Source: UBA8524 sp964215915
Lineage (GTDB): Bacteria > Bacteroidota > Bacteroidia > UBA8524
Length of the DNA: 25,951 nt
Assembly (NCBI GenBank): GCA_964215915.1
Contig: CAXPEB010000078.1
Coordinates: 1 to 25,951 of the forward strand
Reading direction: 5' to 3'
Below the pieces are notes generated by a model, which had not been told where the DNA came from, did no database searches, and was given only the letters and a program-made list of their open reading frames with translations. The position numbers were made by a program, and so were the translations under genes. Positions 14,879 through 22,911 of this stretch are shown piece after piece. Every line of letters begins with the position of its first letter. The first letter of the stretch is position 1.

Positions 14879-14983
14879 GGCAATCAGGCATTAAGGAGCA
14901 GGGGAGCGAGGTAATTTCATACTATTATATAATGCCCTAACAGTCAGTCGTTCCAAGTGACGTTTAATGCATTAGATTGAAGT

Positions 14984-15430
14984 ATGAAAAATAGTATCCT
15001 GTTTTTTATTGGCCTGGTTGCAGTGGGTGTGCTGAACGGGCAAACACCTGTCACCATTATACATGGTGAGGGGTCACACCTTTTTTATGCAGTTACCGGG
15101 GAGGGATATTATCAAATCCAATCTTCGGAAGTTTGGCTCAATCCAGGCGGTTCACAGACTTTCATCGATCCGCAGTATGTGCCCGTGGCTCCTCCATTGG
15201 ATCAAACGGGTGGACCTATGCCGGTAGGCCGGATGACGTGCCAACAAGCGCATCATTTTGCTCAGACTCCGGGAGCATATGCAGAATGTGGTCCTACGCG
15301 CTCCGATCCTGTTCCTGGTACCAATGACAGAACACTAAGTTGTCTGAATAATGACATTTGGATGTGTAAGCTGCAAACATTTACACCGGCAGGTATTCCG
15401 GTTACCTATTGGGGATTTGAATTTCCATAA
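14984..15430 (+). CDS. unrecognised small secreted protein with four cysteines
   Basis: This 148-residue protein has a clear signal peptide (MKNSILFFIGLVAVGVLNGQ). The mature part shows an early stretch that looks like beta strands (GSHLFYAVTGEGYYQIQSSE), a proline-rich middle (VPVAPPLDQTGGPMPVGRM) and four cysteines at 86, 102, 120 and 128, so two disulfides are possible. It ends with VTYWGFEFP. I do not recognise a family, and there is no T9SS sorting domain. The following gene starts 10 bases after the stop codon, so they are probably one transcript. Base composition is visibly more AT-rich than in the flanking housekeeping genes. Confidence 0.75.
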   Translation: MKNSILFFIGLVAVGVLNGQTPVTIIHGEGSHLFYAVTGEGYYQIQSSEVWLNPGGSQTFIDPQYVPVAPPLDQTGGPMPVGRMTCQQAHHFAQTPGAYAECGPTRSDPVPGTNDRTLSCLNNDIWMCKLQTFTPAGIPVTYWGFEFP

Positions 15431-15440
15431 TCATTAACCC

Positions 15441-16985
15441 ATGAGCAGATCGGTTGTTTTAATCTTGCTACAGGTAGGAATATTCCTGAATTTTTCCATC
15501 AATGAAAGTAAGGGAAAGGATATTTACGTGTTCGTTCTGAATTATCATAACCAATGTACCGGTTGTCTTACACCGGTAGCCGCATTTGTGAATAATGAGC
15601 AAGCAAGTGGTTATGAAGTAAAATTTCATATACGGAATCTGGAATTGGCATATGCGGAAGAATATCTTCAACTAGCTGTCGGATTAAGCGATTTAAAAGG
15701 AATTGATCTATTACCTGATTCCGAACTCCGAAAACTGAATCTGGTTCCTTCTGAGGAACATATAGTGGTCCATATCCGGAATGGAATGGTAGTATCTCGG
15801 GAGACTTGTACTGAGTTCTTCTGGAAACTCCATCAAAACGCATATAAAACCATCAATCAATTAAAAGACTCAATTGAGCTTAGAGGTAACTACAATAGCC
15901 TGAAATACCGTAACCTTTCTGTTCAGAAGATGGATGAGGACCGGTACATTCTTACGGGCTATGAATACGAGAACACCCTTGAACTGTATAACAAAAACAC
16001 GAGGAAAACGACCGACTGGCTAAAGCTGGTTTCGGACAGGAGTTTGATTGCACAGTTCTATAAGTACTATTACGGCGCTGCAAAAGCACGTGAGACACTT
16101 GTAATCAGAGATCAAATGATGAAGACAAGCCGTAAAATTGGTGGACGGCGGGAATTTGCTATGGACAACCTCCAGGTTGAAAAAGGAAGGTGCTACGTAT
16201 TCTTCAATTTTACCATGGCGACTCCCGATAGTTTTTCTGTCAGCACGAACTTGGTGGTTTTATTTGATAGCACGGGCATTCTTGACTATTGGGTGGATTC
16301 TCCGGACCTGGCATTGGGAAAATACCGTATGTTCATTTCACCGGGCGACTATTATCTCCAAGCGGGTGAAGACTGGATCTTACCCATTTATCAATCCGAC
16401 CCTCTTCCCAATGACACCTTATACAATTTTGCCCTTTTTTCTTTGGATCAAAATCATCGTTTCATTTTCCGCAAGCTATTGCCGTTTTATGTCCCCAAAG
16501 AAAAACATGTCATACTGGGCAGGGTCTACAATTGGTTTGCTGCAAGCCGGATGTTCAGGATAAACGGTCAATTGCAGGTGAGTTACAGCATGCTTCCCTT
16601 TCTTTATGATTCCACAAACAGCATAGTCGATACGTTACATGTAGAGCCAAATCTATTTGTCGGAGACCCCTCTTTTCGGGCAGTTTATGACTCGGTGCGA
16701 AATCAGGGTGGAAGTTTTGGTGTACCCTATTGGCACCATATTTCTTCCTATAATGCTGGTTACGTAGTAGTTGCGAAGGAATTTGGCAAATTGAGTATTG
16801 CTGTATATGATTCTTCGTTTGCAATGCTTCATAAGGCCTATTTTGCCGGTAACTCTTTCCATCCTGTACCACATGGAAACAAGCTTGTGTATATGAAGAA
16901 GTTTGAAGAAAAGTCGGATACAGAAGTAAAAAGAAGTTGGTTTGTTTATGAAATGGATATTGAGCGCCTAATGCAGTATAGGTAG
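15441..16985 (+). CDS. unrecognised secreted protein: CxxC-bearing N-domain plus beta-rich region
   Basis: This 514-residue protein has a hydrophobic N-terminal export signal (SRSVVLILLQVGIFLNF). Directly after it comes VFVLNYHNQCTGCLTP, where strand plus C39-x2-C42 recalls a thioredoxin-fold start, though no cis-proline motif was confirmed. From about residue 150 the sequence turns into repeated short beta-like stretches with alternating aromatic and polar residues (RYILTGYEYENTLELYNK, LVVLFDSTGILDYWVD, KLSIAVYDSSFAMLHKAYF). A beta-propeller of the kind common in Bacteroidota secreted proteins could fit, but this is inference. There is no sorting domain at the C-terminus. Codons and composition are AT-rich compared with ligA next door, suggesting later acquisition together with the 148-residue gene. 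Confidence 0.72.
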   Translation: MSRSVVLILLQVGIFLNFSINESKGKDIYVFVLNYHNQCTGCLTPVAAFVNNEQASGYEVKFHIRNLELAYAEEYLQLAVGLSDLKGIDLLPDSELRKLNLVPSEEHIVVHIRNGMVVSRETCTEFFWKLHQNAYKTINQLKDSIELRGNYNSLKYRNLSVQKMDEDRYILTGYEYENTLELYNKNTRKTTDWLKLVSDRSLIAQFYKYYYGAAKARETLVIRDQMMKTSRKIGGRREFAMDNLQVEKGRCYVFFNFTMATPDSFSVSTNLVVLFDSTGILDYWVDSPDLALGKYRMFISPGDYYLQAGEDWILPIYQSDPLPNDTLYNFALFSLDQNHRFIFRKLLPFYVPKEKHVILGRVYNWFAASRMFRINGQLQVSYSMLPFLYDSTNSIVDTLHVEPNLFVGDPSFRAVYDSVRNQGGSFGVPYWHHISSYNAGYVVVAKEFGKLSIAVYDSSFAMLHKAYFAGNSFHPVPHGNKLVYMKKFEEKSDTEVKRSWFVYEMDIERLMQYR

Positions 16986-16993
16986 TCAAAAAC

Positions 16994-17013
16994 ATCCTGG
17001 CTTCAACCCGGAT
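16994..17013. terminator. weak hairpin between convergent genes, possible terminator
   Basis: ATCCTGG (16994-17000) and CCCGGAT (17007-17013) pair with one mismatch around CTTCAA. On the minus strand the hairpin is followed by GTTTTTG, on the plus strand by TCATTTTGTT. It lies between the converging 514-residue gene and ligA and could serve either, but the stem is short. Confidence 0.35.
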
Positions 17014-17036
17014 TCATTTTGTTACGGTCATGCTTC

Positions 17037-19082
17037 TCAAAACAACTTCCCCTGTTCTTCCTTGTTCCCGCTCTGTTCTCCCCCGATCATTTCGAGGTAA
17101 TCGTCCTCACTGATAATAGGAATCTTCAATGACTCAGCCTTTTTGAGTTTTTCCGGTCCCATCTTATCACCGGCAATGAGGTAGTTCAGCTTGGAAGAAA
17201 CACTGCTCACATTGCGGCCGCCATGAGCCTCTATACTGGCCTTCAGTTCATCCCGGCTGAATTTGCCGAAAACACCGGAAACCAGGAAACTTTTCCCGGC
17301 AAGCACATCCGACTTCGGCCCTTCGCTTTCCTCCATCTCCATCTGCAATCCGCTGGCCTTAAGATCGGCTACCACTTCGCGATTTTTTTCATCGGCAAAA
17401 AAGGCGATCACCTGTTCGGCAATCTTTCCCCCGATCTCGTCTACCGCAATCAGCTCCTCGTAACTGGCTTCTGACAAGGCATCCATAGATCCGAACCTAC
17501 GTGCCAGCTTCTTGGCTACCGTTTCTCCCACCATACGGATGCCCAGCCCGAAAAGTACACGCTCAAAGGGGATCTCTTTGGATTTTTCTACCCCTTCCAA
17601 CAGGTTCCTGACCGATTTGTCGGCCATACGCTCCAGTTGAATAAGGTCCTCATACTGCAGGTGGTAGAGCCCTGCGTAATTGGCAATCAGTCCCTGGTCG
17701 AAGAGCAAATCAACGGTTTCAGCTCCCATGCTGTCGATGTCCATGGCCTTGCGTCCGATAAAGTGCACGACCCTTCCGCGCAACTGCGGTCCGCATCCGG
17801 AGGCATTGGGGCAATAATGCAGGGCCTCTCCCTCCCGGCGCACGAGTTCGGTGCCACATTCCGGACAGTGGGTTGCATATTCCAGCGGACGGGCATCGGG
17901 CTTTCTTTTGGAAAGATCCACCCCGGTAACTTTCGGGATGATCTCTCCGCCTTTTTCCACGAAAACGGTATCTCCGATTCGCAAATCCAGCTTCCCGATC
18001 TGGTCTTCGTTATAAAGCGAGGCCCGCTTCACCGTGGTGCCGGCAAGGAATACGGGTTTCAGGTTGGCTACGGGCGTGATGGCCCCGGTACGGCCTACCT
18101 GATACGTCACCGACTCCAGGATGGTGGAAGCTGCTTCTGCCTTGAATTTATAGGCAATAGCCCAACGCGGGGTTTTGGCGGTATATCCCAGCTCCTCCTG
18201 TTGATCGTAGCTGTTTACCTTAATCACCACCCCGTCGATATCAAAACTCAGTTCATGCCGGGCGGCATCCCAGCGTTCGATAAACTGCATGACTTCCTCC
18301 AGGTTCCGGCATTTGCGCAGATGTTCGGAGACAGGGAAACCCCAGCTTTTGGCTTTCTGCAAGTTTTCAAAGTGAAGGCGGTATTCGGCTCCGTCGGCCA
18401 GCAGGTTGTAAAGAAACACATCGAGCGGCCTTCGGGCCACCTCAGCACTGTCCTGCATTTTGATGGTTCCGGCTGCCGAATTCCTCGGGTTGGCGAATCC
18501 GGTCAGTCCCTCGGCCTCACGTTCGGCATTCATCCTTTCAAAAGCAGCCCGGTGCATGAACACCTCTCCGCGGATCTCCAGGCTGGGAGGGAAATCCCCA
18601 TGAAGCCGGGTAGGCAGGTTTCTCACCGTGCGCATATTGGTAGTTACGTCATCTCCCTGCACCCCGTCGCCACGCGTCAGAGCCTGGGTAAGCGCTCCGT
18701 TTTCGTAATGCAGGCTGATGGCGAAGCCGTCGAACTTCAACTCACAGACATATTCAAAATCATCCCTGCCCAAACCTTTACGCACCCTTTCGTCAAATTC
18801 CGAAAGCTCTTCCTTGCTGTAAGTATTGCCCAGGGAAAGCATGGGGTAGCGGTGTTTAACCGTTTTGAACTCCTTGGTGAGGTCGCCGCCCACCTTTTGT
18901 GTGGGGGAATCGGGGTCGGCAAATTCCGGGAATTCCGCTTCCAGCTTCTGCAGCTTTTCCAGCATCATGTCAAACTCATAGTCGCTTATGACGGGCTGCG
19001 CCAATACATAGTAGCGGTAGTTGTGTTCTTTGAGTTCGGCGGTTAGCTTTTCGATCTTTTCCTTGGCTTCCTGTGCGTTCAT
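17037..19082 (-). CDS. ligA: NAD-dependent DNA ligase
   Basis: This 681-residue enzyme seals nicks in replication and repair using NAD. All domains are seen in order: Ia with YRYYVLAQPVISDYEFD (22-38), the adenylation domain with Lys116 in CELKFDGFAISL (KxDG), then ARWAIAYKFK-like PRWAIAYKFKAEAA and the OB region. A zinc finger follows (CPECGTEL, then HYCPNASGC), then helix-hairpin-helix repeats and a C-terminal BRCT domain (AGKSFLVSGVFGKFSRDELK to IISEDDYLEMI). Length is normal. The ATG overlaps the oxygenase stop codon in an ATGA, so it is the last gene of the sirtuin-oxygenase-ligase unit. A very long antisense open frame across this gene is a composition shadow. Confidence 0.98.
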   Translation of the reverse strand: MNAQEAKEKIEKLTAELKEHNYRYYVLAQPVISDYEFDMMLEKLQKLEAEFPEFADPDSPTQKVGGDLTKEFKTVKHRYPMLSLGNTYSKEELSEFDERVRKGLGRDDFEYVCELKFDGFAISLHYENGALTQALTRGDGVQGDDVTTNMRTVRNLPTRLHGDFPPSLEIRGEVFMHRAAFERMNAEREAEGLTGFANPRNSAAGTIKMQDSAEVARRPLDVFLYNLLADGAEYRLHFENLQKAKSWGFPVSEHLRKCRNLEEVMQFIERWDAARHELSFDIDGVVIKVNSYDQQEELGYTAKTPRWAIAYKFKAEAASTILESVTYQVGRTGAITPVANLKPVFLAGTTVKRASLYNEDQIGKLDLRIGDTVFVEKGGEIIPKVTGVDLSKRKPDARPLEYATHCPECGTELVRREGEALHYCPNASGCGPQLRGRVVHFIGRKAMDIDSMGAETVDLLFDQGLIANYAGLYHLQYEDLIQLERMADKSVRNLLEGVEKSKEIPFERVLFGLGIRMVGETVAKKLARRFGSMDALSEASYEELIAVDEIGGKIAEQVIAFFADEKNREVVADLKASGLQMEMEESEGPKSDVLAGKSFLVSGVFGKFSRDELKASIEAHGGRNVSSVSSKLNYLIAGDKMGPEKLKKAESLKIPIISEDDYLEMIGGEQSGNKEEQGKLF

Positions 19083-20170
19083 GCGTGTTTATCGGGATTG
19101 AGAATATCCTGCAACGGATAATCCATACGTTGATTGACTACCTGCCCTCTTTTGATCAGGGCGAGGTGCAGGGGAATATACATGTCTTTTTCTTTCGGGC
19201 TCCAGCCCATTCCGGCAACCAGTCCGTTCAGCGAACTCAGCACCGAAGGCCAGTTGAACAGGCTCAGTTCCTTCAGTCCGAGCAGGTCGCCTACCTGGTT
19301 GCCCAGCAGGTAACGGATCATTTGGCTTCCATAGTCGGGGGCCAAAGGCCTTTCCACTTCATGGATAAAATCCAGCAGAGCCCGGTTGAGTATTTGCCCT
19401 TCTTCCGATTTTCGGAATAGCCGGCGGATAATCTGTTTTTCAAGCTTGAGCGCCTCTTCGTAGTTCTGAGCTAACAGGGTTTCATCAAGCCCCAGCAGAT
19501 AGGAAACAATATTCCATTTATGGATGAATGCGTCCTTGGTTAGGGTGTCCACCTCAGCCCCCATGCGTTCCATGGCTTTCAGCACCACCAGCGAGAACGC
19601 CAGGTTGGTACCGGCCATATCCTCCATATTGGTAGGCTGGCCCCAGTTTTTGTCCCAGTCTCCGGATTTGAGCAAGCGGTGCCGCACAGCTGCATGGATC
19701 AGCCTTACTTTGGCAATACTTTTAAACGCTTTGCCTCCGGGTAAAAAGGAGCCATTTTCCGAAACATCCATAATAAACTGACCGGTTTCGCTAAGGCGTT
19801 TACCGGTATTCTCGCGGATGCGGTTGGAGCCAGCCAGAACCCGCGCTCCGTCGGCGGCCGCATAACAATAGGGCAGGGAGGCAAAGAGCAGGGCGCTGTA
19901 TACATAAACCTGGTATTCCTGGAAGAACTGTTCCGCTCTTTCGATCTTCTCCGGGTCGGCCCAATCGGGAAGCCGGTGGCAACGTTCCACCAGGTCCTGC
20001 AGAAGCGGATGCATCGGAGGCAGGGTATCGGCATTATGTTCCAGTTTCATCAATGCCCCGAACTGGTCATGCTGTCCTTCTTCCGACAGGGTACGAATGA
20101 CCTCATCGGCGAGGGTATCGGTGCTTTCCCGCATCGAATTCAGCAGCGTGTCGTCCCAGTTGGTAGCCAT
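19079..20170 (-). CDS. MpaB / rubber-oxygenase-like (DUF2236) haem protein
   Basis: This 363-residue, mostly helical protein is of the MpaB/Lcp family. Seen are LPDWADPEKIERAEQFF (68-84), YVYSALLFASLPYCYAA (89-105), then RLSETGQFIMDV, FLPGGKAFKSIAKVRLIHAA and AGTNLAFSLVVL. The R156-x2-H159-x3-R163 pattern in KVRLIHAAVRHRLL corresponds to the Arg-His-Arg set of latex-clearing protein LcpK30, where the His ligates haem b, and Thr188 matches its conserved Thr. There is no signal peptide, so it should act in the cytoplasm and is unlikely to attack rubber; the substrate is unknown. It starts 2 bases after the sirtuin stop codon and overlaps ligA by 4 bases. Confidence 0.85.
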   Translation of the reverse strand: MATNWDDTLLNSMRESTDTLADEVIRTLSEEGQHDQFGALMKLEHNADTLPPMHPLLQDLVERCHRLPDWADPEKIERAEQFFQEYQVYVYSALLFASLPYCYAAADGARVLAGSNRIRENTGKRLSETGQFIMDVSENGSFLPGGKAFKSIAKVRLIHAAVRHRLLKSGDWDKNWGQPTNMEDMAGTNLAFSLVVLKAMERMGAEVDTLTKDAFIHKWNIVSYLLGLDETLLAQNYEEALKLEKQIIRRLFRKSEEGQILNRALLDFIHEVERPLAPDYGSQMIRYLLGNQVGDLLGLKELSLFNWPSVLSSLNGLVAGMGWSPKEKDMYIPLHLALIKRGQVVNQRMDYPLQDILNPDKHA

Positions 20171-20172
20171 AT

Positions 20173-20880
20173 TCAGGTTGTTTTATAGGTATGGATGAGT
20201 TCTTCCATCAGTCTGGGAAGACCGGCAGCGGAGTTTTCCTGAAGAATGTGAAGTCCGCGGGCCCGGGCAGTATCGTTGGCAGATGGATCCACGTAATACA
20301 TAGGAATTCCGTCGGGTATGGAATGGATCAGTCCGGCGGCCGGGTACACCTGCAGTGAGGTTCCCGCAACGATAAAGATATCCGCCCGGTTACACACTTC
20401 CATCGCTTCCACCATGGCAGGCACCGGTTCCCCGAACCAGACGATATGCGGCCGCAACTGGTAACCCCTTTCGCAAAGGTCGCCTAGCTTCAGTTCCCAG
20501 CCTTCAAGCCGTCGGATAAGTTCCGGATACCGGCTGCTCCGAACCTTTTTCAGTTCCCCGTGCAGGTGAATCACCTTTCCGGAACCGGCTCGCTCGTGGA
20601 GGTCATCCACATTCTGGGTGACAATACTGACCTCAAAATGGTTCTGCAAAGCAGCAAGCGCAAAATGGCCCGCATTGGGTTCCACTTCATAAAGCTGTTT
20701 CCGTCGCTGGTTATAGAATTCGAGCACCAATTGCGGATTCCGGGCAAATGCTTCAGGGGTGGCGACATCTTCTATGGAATGTCCTTCCCAGAGGCCACCT
20801 GCATCCCGAAAGGTTTTCAGTCCGCTTTCGGCACTGACCCCTGCTCCAGAAAGGACCACAACATGCTTTTTCTCCGGCAT
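20173..20880 (-). CDS. cobB: NAD-dependent protein deacylase, sirtuin (CobB-like, degenerate zinc site)
   Basis: This 235-residue sirtuin removes acyl groups from lysines using NAD. Motifs are SGAGVSAESGLKTFRDAGG (NAD loop, 11-29), TQNVDDLHERAG (88-99), catalytic His107 in HLHGEL, WFGEPVP and VAGTSLQVYPAAGL. Tyr56 and Arg59 in FYNQRRKQL match the Y-x2-R pair of E. coli CobB and SIRT5 that favours succinyl- and malonyl-lysine. The zinc module is degraded: the first Cys pair reads VRSSRYPE and only C136 remains of the second, so zinc is probably not bound; similar forms seem common in Bacteroidota. It is the first gene of the sirtuin-oxygenase-ligA unit. Confidence 0.93.
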   Translation of the reverse strand: MPEKKHVVVLSGAGVSAESGLKTFRDAGGLWEGHSIEDVATPEAFARNPQLVLEFYNQRRKQLYEVEPNAGHFALAALQNHFEVSIVTQNVDDLHERAGSGKVIHLHGELKKVRSSRYPELIRRLEGWELKLGDLCERGYQLRPHIVWFGEPVPAMVEAMEVCNRADIFIVAGTSLQVYPAAGLIHSIPDGIPMYYVDPSANDTARARGLHILQENSAAGLPRLMEELIHTYKTT

Positions 20881-20893
20881 AGACTTGTCGCCT

Positions 20894-20901
20894 CAAATAT
20901 A
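20894..20901 (-). promoter_or_regulatory. -7 promoter element of the sirtuin-oxygenase-ligA unit
   Basis: The minus-strand text TATATTTG matches TAnnTTTG and lies 13 bases before the sirtuin ATG, leaving a leader of only a few bases. No well-placed -33 TTG is seen. Confidence 0.5.
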
Positions 20902-20960
20902 GGTGATCTGGGTGCTCGGATGGGAGGGAGAACCGGGGTTTTACGAATGGACTCTGCTTG

Positions 20961-20993
20961 TTGAAAGGGGTATTGGGTTCTGGGTTTTGGGTA
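20961..20993 (+). repeat. degenerate T/G-rich repeat, copy B
   Basis: TTGAAAGGGGTATTGGGTTC and TGGGTTTTGGGTA resemble the repeat at 3588-3616: the 11-mer GGTATTGGGTT and the string GGGTTTTGGGTA occur in both. Here GGCTCTTAGCC follows where copy A has GGCTGTTAGCT. It is located between argS and the sirtuin gene, in non-coding DNA. Confidence 0.55.
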
Positions 20994-21096
20994 CCCGGCT
21001 CTTAGCCTTTCATATTGAGATTCTTAGAATAATTACTAACCTAACCAAGAGTGTTTTTGATCTGGTTTGTAAAGCTTATCCCTGCACCCAACCGCG

Positions 21097-22869
21097 TTAC
21101 ATCTTCTCCACTTCCGGGATGCCTAGCATAGCGAAGCAGGCAGCCATAGCTTTTGCCGTGGCCTGACTCAGCAAGAGACGGAAATTCCGACGGGAGGTAT
21201 TGTCTTCCTTCAATACGGAAAGGTCGTGGTAGAAGCGGTTATAGGTCTTTACCAAATCGTACACGTAATTGGCGATTATCGCCGGGCTGTAGTTCCGGGC
21301 TGCCGTACGGATGGTATCCGGCAGTGCATAGAGCGAACGGATCAGGGCCTTTTCCTGATCCTCAAGGGCACCTTCATACCCCTCGAACTTCCATTCTCCT
21401 GCATTGGCTATCAGGGAATGGATACGGGCATAGGTATATTGCAGGAAGGGACCGGTATTTCCCTGGAAGTCGATGGATTCCCTAGGGTCGAAAAGGATCC
21501 GTTTTCCAGGATCCACTTTGAGCAGGAAGTATTTGAGAGCACCCAGCCCGACCTTTTCAAACAGGTCTTCCAGCTCTTTTTCGTTCAGACCTTCTATCTT
21601 TCCCAGTTCCGTGGTGATCTCCTTGGCCGTCTTATGCATTTCGTCCATAAGATCGTCGGCATCCACCACGGTTCCCTCCCTCGATTTCATTTTGCCGCTG
21701 GGCAGGTCCACCATACCGTAGCTCAGGTGATAAAGTCCGGGAGCGTAGGAACGCCCCATTTTTTCGAGTATCCGGAAAAGTACCTTGAAGTGGTAGTCCT
21801 GTTCGTTTCCTACCACATAAATGCTGCGTTCCATCCCGAACTCTTCGTATTTTTTGTCGGCCGTTCCCAGGTCCTGGGTCATATAAACGGAGGTGCCGTC
21901 GGAACGCAGCAGAAGTTTTTGATCCAGGCCATCGTCACTCAGGTCGCACCAAACCGAGCCATCCTCTTTCCGGTAGAGTACGCCTTTTTCCAGGCCTTCC
22001 GTTACAATATCTTTTCCCAGCAGGTAGGTTTGTGACTCGTAATAGAACTTGTCGAAAGCCACACCCAATCGGGAGTAGCTGGCTTCAAAGCCTTCATAGA
22101 CCCAGCCGTTCATCATTTCCCAGATACGGGTAACCTCGGAGTCTTTGGCTTCCCATTTCCGCAGCATGTCCTGGGCTTCCAGCAGAATGGGGGCTTGTTT
22201 TTTGGCTTCCTCCTCGCTCTTTCCCTGTTCCATGAGGGAGCGGATTTCCTGCCGGTAGGCTTTGTCAAACTCCACGTAATACTTACCAACCAGGTGATCG
22301 CCTTTGATTTCTGAGGATTCGGGAGTTTCTCCGTTCCCAAAACGCATCCAGGCCAACATGGATTTGCAGATATGGATGCCCCGGTCGTTGATCAGGTTAG
22401 CTTTTATCACCTCGTAGCCGCAATGTTCCAGTATCCGGGAAACCGAGTAGCCGAGCAGGTTGTTCCGGATATGCCCCAGGTGCAGGGGTTTATTGGTGTT
22501 GGGGGAAGAGTATTCCACCATGACCTTGCTGCCTTTGCCGTCGTCCGTTTTTCCCAGGTTTTCAGCCTGTGGCAGTTGTTCGTTTGCAAATTGTACCCAA
22601 TAGGAAGGGGCAATCACGAGGTTCAGAAAACCTTTGATTACGTTGAAACCGGCAACCCACTCACTCTGTTCCTGAAGGAAGCTGCCGATATCTTGTGCAG
22701 TCTGTTCCGGTGATTTTTTGGATTGACGCAGGTACGGGAAAACCACCAGGGTATAATCGCCTTCGAATTCCGGTCGGGTATTGTCCAGCTTCGGAATATC
22801 GATGCTTGCGGAATAAAGCTGTTCAAAGGCCAGCCGGATTTGTTCGGTCAGGTGATTTTCTATTTTCAT
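21097..22869 (-). CDS. argS: arginyl-tRNA synthetase
   Basis: This 590-residue class I synthetase charges tRNA-Arg. The N-terminal additional domain (about 1-110) is followed by the HIGH-type motif SPNTNKPLHLGHIRNN (HLGH at 130-133). Later come SVYMTQDLGTADKKYEEF and the KMSKS-like KMKSREGTVVDADDL near 393. The anticodon-binding helical domain at the C-terminus includes RNYSPAIIANYVYDLVKTYN and ends ACFAMLGIPEVEKM. Length is normal. It lies 42 bases after the SDR gene and may be transcribed with it; a promoter-like GATTTTTG (one mismatch to TAnnTTTG) is at 22878-22885 on the minus strand. Confidence 0.97.
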   Translation of the reverse strand: MKIENHLTEQIRLAFEQLYSASIDIPKLDNTRPEFEGDYTLVVFPYLRQSKKSPEQTAQDIGSFLQEQSEWVAGFNVIKGFLNLVIAPSYWVQFANEQLPQAENLGKTDDGKGSKVMVEYSSPNTNKPLHLGHIRNNLLGYSVSRILEHCGYEVIKANLINDRGIHICKSMLAWMRFGNGETPESSEIKGDHLVGKYYVEFDKAYRQEIRSLMEQGKSEEEAKKQAPILLEAQDMLRKWEAKDSEVTRIWEMMNGWVYEGFEASYSRLGVAFDKFYYESQTYLLGKDIVTEGLEKGVLYRKEDGSVWCDLSDDGLDQKLLLRSDGTSVYMTQDLGTADKKYEEFGMERSIYVVGNEQDYHFKVLFRILEKMGRSYAPGLYHLSYGMVDLPSGKMKSREGTVVDADDLMDEMHKTAKEITTELGKIEGLNEKELEDLFEKVGLGALKYFLLKVDPGKRILFDPRESIDFQGNTGPFLQYTYARIHSLIANAGEWKFEGYEGALEDQEKALIRSLYALPDTIRTAARNYSPAIIANYVYDLVKTYNRFYHDLSVLKEDNTSRRNFRLLLSQATAKAMAACFAMLGIPEVEKM

Positions 22870-22911
22870 CAGGGCTGCAAAAATCAGAAAAAAAATGCAG
22901 GAATGGCGGCA

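Noticed and set aside
15441..16985. Reading the 514-residue protein and its neighbour as a known NVEALA peptide plus 6-bladed propeller pair
   Set aside because: The small gene is much larger than NVEALA-type precursors and lacks that motif, so the resemblance in layout alone is not enough.
17637..19046. 469-codon open frame on the plus strand opposite ligA
   Set aside because: It lies wholly antisense to a clear ligA, has no recognisable motifs, and is explained by codon bias of the real gene; similar shorter shadows lie opposite the PLP enzyme, recN, dapA and argS.
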